64,000 nucleotides of DNA from Pumilibacter intestinalis (GTDB taxonomy: Bacteria > Bacillota > Clostridia > Christensenellales > Pumilibacteraceae): the NCBI RefSeq assembly GCF_943193005.1, contig NZ_CALPCH010000004.1:97185-161184 (forward strand). The letters are read 5' to 3'. The notes under the pieces are model-generated. The model searched no databases. It worked only from the letters and a program-made list of their open reading frames with translations, and was not told the DNA's origin. Both the position numbers and the translations under genes were made by a program. Shown here one piece after another: positions 61,553 to 64,000 of this stretch (position 1 is the first letter of the stretch; each line of letters begins with the position of its first letter).

Positions 61553-61802
61553 ACTTTTTCCTCAGCGCTTGCAACGTTTCCGGACCGTCAAGTAATTCTC
61601 CTCTTTCGGCTTGCGCATCGCTTTCCATAATGCGATTGTAGGCTTCTAGCTGCGCAAAGCGGCTTTCGTAAGCAGCCATACTCATTACCACCATATCGCC
61701 GTAACCGTTTTTGGTTACGTAAATAGGTTCGTTGGTAGCGTTGCACATTTCCGAAACTTTTGTGGTATCGCGTAAATCTCTAATAGGAATAATTTGCGGC
61801 AT
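61542..61802 (-). CDS. Phd/YefM-family antitoxin
   Basis: 86 residues. IIPIRDLRDTTKVSEMCNATNEPIYVTKNGYGDMVVMSM is the Phd/YefM DNA-binding domain; the C-terminal helix would wrap the toxin. AAGGAG and a TTGACA-18-TATAAT promoter precede it. Confidence 0.9.
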   Translation of the reverse strand: MPQIIPIRDLRDTTKVSEMCNATNEPIYVTKNGYGDMVVMSMAAYESRFAQLEAYNRIMESDAQAERGELLDGPETLQALRKKYAG

Positions 61803-61836
61803 AACGTTAAACTCCTTTTTATATTAGTGTAGCATT

Positions 61837-61866
61837 ATTATATCATAATTATGCGGCGTTTGTCAA
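61837..61866 (-). promoter_or_regulatory. Promoter of the first toxin-antitoxin module
   Basis: Minus-strand TTGACA-18-TATAAT; the -10 region lies in an A+T-rich, partly palindromic stretch (AATTATGATATAATAAT). Confidence 0.7.
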
Positions 61867-61901
61867 GAGGGTTACAAACAAAAACTGCTATCCTATTAAG
61901 A

Positions 61902-62060
61902 CAGCAACTCTTTAATGGCTTTTTGGATTTTATTTGGTGCGGAGTGATATTTGCGTAGAAGCTCGGAGTCGGAAGCCGAAAGCGTTGGAGCGGTCCGGGC
62001 ATTTATCGTGTTATGACTGTTTACCGTATTGCCGTTCCCGGATACGTTCGCGAATAAAAT
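61902..62060 (-). pseudogene. C-terminal remnant of an XRE repressor gene
   Basis: On the minus strand this reads NVSGNGNTVNSHNTINAR and ends SASDSELLRKYHSAPNK..KELLS with a TAA stop, matching the end of the intact repressor at 62691-63071 at most positions in frame. The helix-turn-helix part is missing. Confidence 0.85.
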
Positions 62061-62063
62061 TCA

Positions 62064-62092
62064 AAACCGCCCTTTCGAGCGGCTTTTTTTAT
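62064..62092. terminator. Hairpin at the end of the second toxin-antitoxin module
   Basis: ACCGCCCTTTCGAGCGGC plus T-run, a second copy of the hairpin at 61198-61221; with TTTT on the minus side too. Confidence 0.75.
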
Positions 62093-62349
62093 AAGTTTTC
62101 GTAATGAGTCCACATTGCAAGTATCTTTACCGTTTGTTCATCTTCGTAGACTTCATATACTAAACGGTGTTGAATATTTATACGGCGAGAATATGCACGT
62201 TCCTGGTCTACAAGTTTTTCGTAAGGCGGTTGCATCGGCGTTTCTTTTAGAACTTTTAGTAACCGTAATGCTTTTTGTTTGTAGGTACTTGCAATGATTT
62301 TTTCGTAATCCTTTTTTGCTTGCTTGGTAAAAGTAATTTTGTAGCTCAT
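62089..62349 (-). CDS. yoeB: Txe/YoeB-family mRNA interferase toxin
   Basis: 86 residues, the usual size. YKITFTKQAKKDYEKI, LVDQERAYSRRINIQHRLVYEVYEDEQTVKILAMWTHYE: the RRIN..HRLVY block and the final His-Tyr are the YoeB active-site features. It cleaves mRNA at the ribosome. The ATG overlaps the antitoxin stop (ATGA). Confidence 0.92.
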   Translation of the reverse strand: MSYKITFTKQAKKDYEKIIASTYKQKALRLLKVLKETPMQPPYEKLVDQERAYSRRINIQHRLVYEVYEDEQTVKILAMWTHYENL

Positions 62350-62600
62350 TGCAATTCTTTTTCCCAATCGATTTCAACACATTCCGAAAGCGGCGTATTT
62401 ATACCTTCAATAAGTTTTTCTCGCATACCCGGAATACTGTATAAATAGCAAGTTTCTTCCAAACTACGTAAATATTCTTCACTAACGAGTGCCGCATTAC
62501 CGTTCTTTGTAGTAACTATAATTTTTTCGTCATTGACTGCTACTGCATCCAAATAACCAAAAAGATTTTTGCGTAAAGCTGTTGCATTGGTAATAGACAT
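62346..62600 (-). CDS. yefM: YefM-family antitoxin
   Basis: 84 residues: SITNATALRKNLFGYLDAVAVNDEKIIVTTKNGNAALVS DNA-binding part, and a C-terminal EETCYLYSIPGMREKLIEGI segment typical of YefM partners of YoeB. GGGAGG precedes the ATG; a palindrome covers its promoter. Confidence 0.92.
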   Translation of the reverse strand: MSITNATALRKNLFGYLDAVAVNDEKIIVTTKNGNAALVSEEYLRSLEETCYLYSIPGMREKLIEGINTPLSECVEIDWEKELQ

Positions 62601-62627
62601 TGTTTAATCCTCCCATAACTATTATAT

Positions 62628-62660
62628 GTACATTATAATGTACGTTAAGCATTTTGTCAA
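62628..62660 (-). promoter_or_regulatory. yefM-yoeB promoter with a palindrome over the -10 box
   Basis: Minus-strand TTGACA-17-TATAAT, with the perfect 16-bp palindrome GTACATTATAATGTAC (62628-62643) enclosing the -10 box, the expected place for the YefM autorepression site. Confidence 0.8.
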
Positions 62661-62690
62661 TAACTTTTTGAAAAAAAAGTTGCTTTCAAA

Positions 62691-63071
62691 TTACGACAGC
62701 AACTCTTTAATAGCTTTTTGGATTTTGTCCGGGGCGGAGTGATATTTGCGGAGAAGTTCGGAGTCGGACTCGGAGAGCTGCGCAACCGTGCGCGCGTGGA
62801 TCGTGTTATGGCTGTTTATTGTGTTGCCGTTCCCGGATACGTTTCCGGACGAAATAACGACGTTTCCGAAATCGTCTTCCCTACCGAGCAAATAATCGGC
62901 TGTTACCTCAAAAAAGTTAGCTAATATTACTATTGCCGTATAATCTGGTAATCGATTGTAATTCAACCACCCACTAATTGTTGCTGGGGGTATTCCCGTC
63001 CCTCTAGATAAATCTCTTTGGGACAAATTTCTTTCATTTAACATTTCTTTAAGATGTTGTTTGAACTCCAT
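62691..63071 (-). CDS. XRE-family phage-type repressor
   Basis: 126 residues. A helix-turn-helix at about 14-60 (LSQRDLSRGTGIPPATISGWLNYNRLPDYTAIVILANFF), a TADYLLGRED link, a Gly/Asn/Ser-rich linker (SGNVSGNGNTINSHNTIH), and a short helical end. There is no LexA-like peptidase domain, so control would be by an antirepressor or a partner. No ribosome site lies before the ATG; the likely promoter puts the start of the mRNA only about 5 nt away, as with lambda cI. Confidence 0.9.
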   Translation of the reverse strand: MEFKQHLKEMLNERNLSQRDLSRGTGIPPATISGWLNYNRLPDYTAIVILANFFEVTADYLLGREDDFGNVVISSGNVSGNGNTINSHNTIHARTVAQLSESDSELLRKYHSAPDKIQKAIKELLS

Positions 63072-63082
63072 AAAAATATTTT

Positions 63083-63111
63083 ATCATAAAATATCTAATT
63101 AGATATTGACA
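63083..63111 (-). promoter_or_regulatory. Probable repressor promoter
   Basis: Minus-strand TATGAT -10 box with a weak -35 (TGTCAA) 17 bp upstream, lying on the complement of the rightward promoter's -35. Operator 1 fills its spacer. Confidence 0.5.
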
Positions 63112-63155
63112 AATCTAATTAGATACTGTATAATGCTTTTATATCTAATTAGATA
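63092..63155. promoter_or_regulatory. Three near-identical 14-bp operators
   Basis: TATCTAATTAGATA at 63092-63105 and 63142-63155, and AATCTAATTAGATA at 63112-63125. Each is a palindrome centred on CTAATTAG, and they bracket and fill the rightward promoter. Confidence 0.85.
63106..63134 (+). promoter_or_regulatory. Rightward early promoter of the element
   Basis: Consensus TTGACA-17-TATAAT; operator 2 lies in the spacer, operator 1 abuts the -35 box and operator 3 starts 8 bp after the -10 box. Confidence 0.85.
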
Positions 63156-63184
63156 CACGTAAAAATTTTGGAGGCAACAAAAAA

Positions 63185-63379
63185 ATGGAAAAAGAACCAC
63201 CTATAGTGGTACAAGTAAAAAACTGCGAAGAATGCAATAAGAAGCTATCTGGCAATTTTTTTGTGATGTTTTATCCGACAGCGGGTGTGGCAATGATTTA
63301 TTGCGACGAATGCGCAAAGGAATTGGGCTATATTGATGATTCGAAATGTACCGAATATTTATCGAGTGAAGCTAAATAG
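63185..63379 (+). CDS. Small Cys-rich early protein of the element
   Basis: 64 residues. Two cysteine pairs (CEECNKK, CDECAKE) suggest a small zinc ribbon. No known family. It is the first gene behind the rightward promoter, in the position of a Cro or antirepressor, but it has no helix-turn-helix. GGAGGCAAC precedes the ATG. Confidence 0.75.
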   Translation: MEKEPPIVVQVKNCEECNKKLSGNFFVMFYPTAGVAMIYCDECAKELGYIDDSKCTEYLSSEAK

Positions 63380-63651
63380 GCTTCGTAAATATCTGCTTTT
63401 AGCATCATGAACATTGTAATTGGATGTACTTCTTCATAAAATTCGTAAATTACATTTGTTTTTATGGCTTCTGCAATAAATTCCTCTTCTGTCATTTTGA
63501 GTAAAACAAGTGCTATTCTATGTGGATTACTTTTGGCGGAAAGCCATTCGATAAAATCTTGCAAACCATTTTCGGTTTCAAACATTTTAACCATAACTTT
63601 GTTCATATGTCGAATTTTACGTTGTAATTTGATACGTTCACTGGCAGTCAT
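63328..63651 (-). CDS. Unknown 107-residue protein of the element
   Basis: A basic helical start (MTASERIKLQRKIRHMNKVMVKMF), then acidic helices; no recognised domain. It converges on and overlaps the Cys-rich gene by 52 nt. GGAG and a TTGAAT-17-TATACT promoter support it; ATG at 63651 chosen over an upstream hydrophobic extension without a ribosome site. Confidence 0.68.
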   Translation of the reverse strand: MTASERIKLQRKIRHMNKVMVKMFETENGLQDFIEWLSAKSNPHRIALVLLKMTEEEFIAEAIKTNVIYEFYEEVHPITMFMMLKADIYEAYLASLDKYSVHFESSI

Positions 63652-63682
63652 ATGGGTTAGCTCCTTTAGAGGTTTATTTATC

Positions 63683-63711
63683 AGTATAACACAGTAAAAC
63701 AAAAAATTCAA
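63683..63711 (-). promoter_or_regulatory. Promoter of the 107-residue protein gene
   Basis: Minus-strand TTGAAT-17-TATACT, 32 nt from the ATG. Confidence 0.65.
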
Positions 63712-63725
63712 GTATGGAGGCAACA

Positions 63726-63902
63726 ATGAAAAATACAGTAGAGAGATTATTGCGTGAAGAAAAAGAAAAATATCCGCAATTCACCAAGTGGCAATTATTT
63801 GCTCGAGTACGCGCTCGAATAATGAGCGAATACAAGCAAACGGAAACTGCACAGCAATTGCATATAGCATTAAATCTAATAGAAAAAGAAATTCAATTTT
63901 AG
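63726..63902 (+). CDS. Small basic helical protein of the element
   Basis: 58 residues (MKNTVERLLREEKEKYPQF..), mostly helical, no known family. The ATG at 63726 is preceded by GGAGGCAAC at good spacing; an ATG 12 nt earlier is part of that ribosome site. Confidence 0.65.
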   Translation: MKNTVERLLREEKEKYPQFTKWQLFARVRARIMSEYKQTETAQQLHIALNLIEKEIQF

Positions 63903-63914
63903 GTAGGCAACACA

Positions 63915-64000
63915 ATGATACCCATAGATATAGGCAAGTTTCAGTTTTTATCGCATGGTGTAGACATAAAACGGTGCGGGGACGAAAGTGTGCGGTTAGT
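63915..64000 (+). CDS. Start of a further early gene, cut by the window end
   Basis: ATG after GGTAGGCAACACA, 12 nt behind the previous stop; 28 codons (MIPIDIGKFQFLSHGVDIKR..) are open to the end of the window. Not identifiable. Confidence 0.55.
   Translation, partial: MIPIDIGKFQFLSHGVDIKRCGDESVRL

Overview
The window looks like a stretch of chromosome from an anaerobic, saccharolytic, Gram-positive Clostridia-type (Bacillota) bacterium that I cannot place to species. The support is RqcH, SepF, PyrR-type pyrimidine control, PyrD/PyrK, LL-diaminopimelate aminotransferase (DapL), an ANTAR regulator, strong GGAGG ribosome sites, near-consensus sigma-A promoters (TTGACA, 17 bp, TATAAT) and a trimeric [FeFe]-hydrogenase. 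Most genes lie on the minus strand in long, tightly packed operons.

Layout. 1-1.5 kb: 3' part of a threonine dehydratase, then ridA. 1.6-4.4 kb: a YdeI-like gene, a metallophosphoesterase, an unknown Cys-containing protein. 3.8-10.3 kb: protein quality control (engB/ysxC, lon, clpX, clpP, tig), with rqcH divergent. 12.5-22.2 kb: a 12-gene operon from a RimK-like ATP-grasp enzyme through yggS, sepF, lspA and rluD into pyrR-B-C-F-K-D-E. 22.3-31.7 kb: a carbohydrate locus (binding lipoprotein, two permeases, two secreted glycosidase-like lipoproteins, a Big_2 surface protein) with a 64-bp repeat array inside it. 32.1-32.4 kb: tRNA-Ile(GAT), a broken tRNA-Ile copy and tRNA-Ala(TGC), no rRNA. 33.2-37.3 kb: hydA-hydB-hydC. 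37.4-41.5 kb: an envelope protein, a DUF6062-like protein, an MBL-fold/ABC/FtsX cluster. 41.65 kb: a probable 6S RNA.

41.97-55.1 kb is the most striking region: one apparent operon glnA-like, ANTAR regulator, purF, carA, carB fused in frame to dapF, pyrG, dapL, DUF4241/TPR. PurF, CarA and PyrG all consume glutamine, and the glutamine-synthetase-like first protein has lost several residues needed for catalysis, so it may sense rather than make glutamine. The CarB-DapF fusion joins pyrimidine/arginine precursor synthesis to cell-wall/lysine synthesis in one polypeptide.

55.3-61 kb holds a lipoprotein with a poly-G promoter spacer, a phosphohexomutase, an ABC exporter, a P-loop kinase with an apparently leaderless mRNA, and a cysteine hydrolase. 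At about 61.1 kb the 3' half of a tRNA-Lys gene marks the probable left edge of an integrated element that runs past the end of the window. It carries two toxin-antitoxin modules, each downstream of a copy of the same repressor tail, and a lambda-like switch with three near-identical operators between an XRE repressor and rightward early genes.
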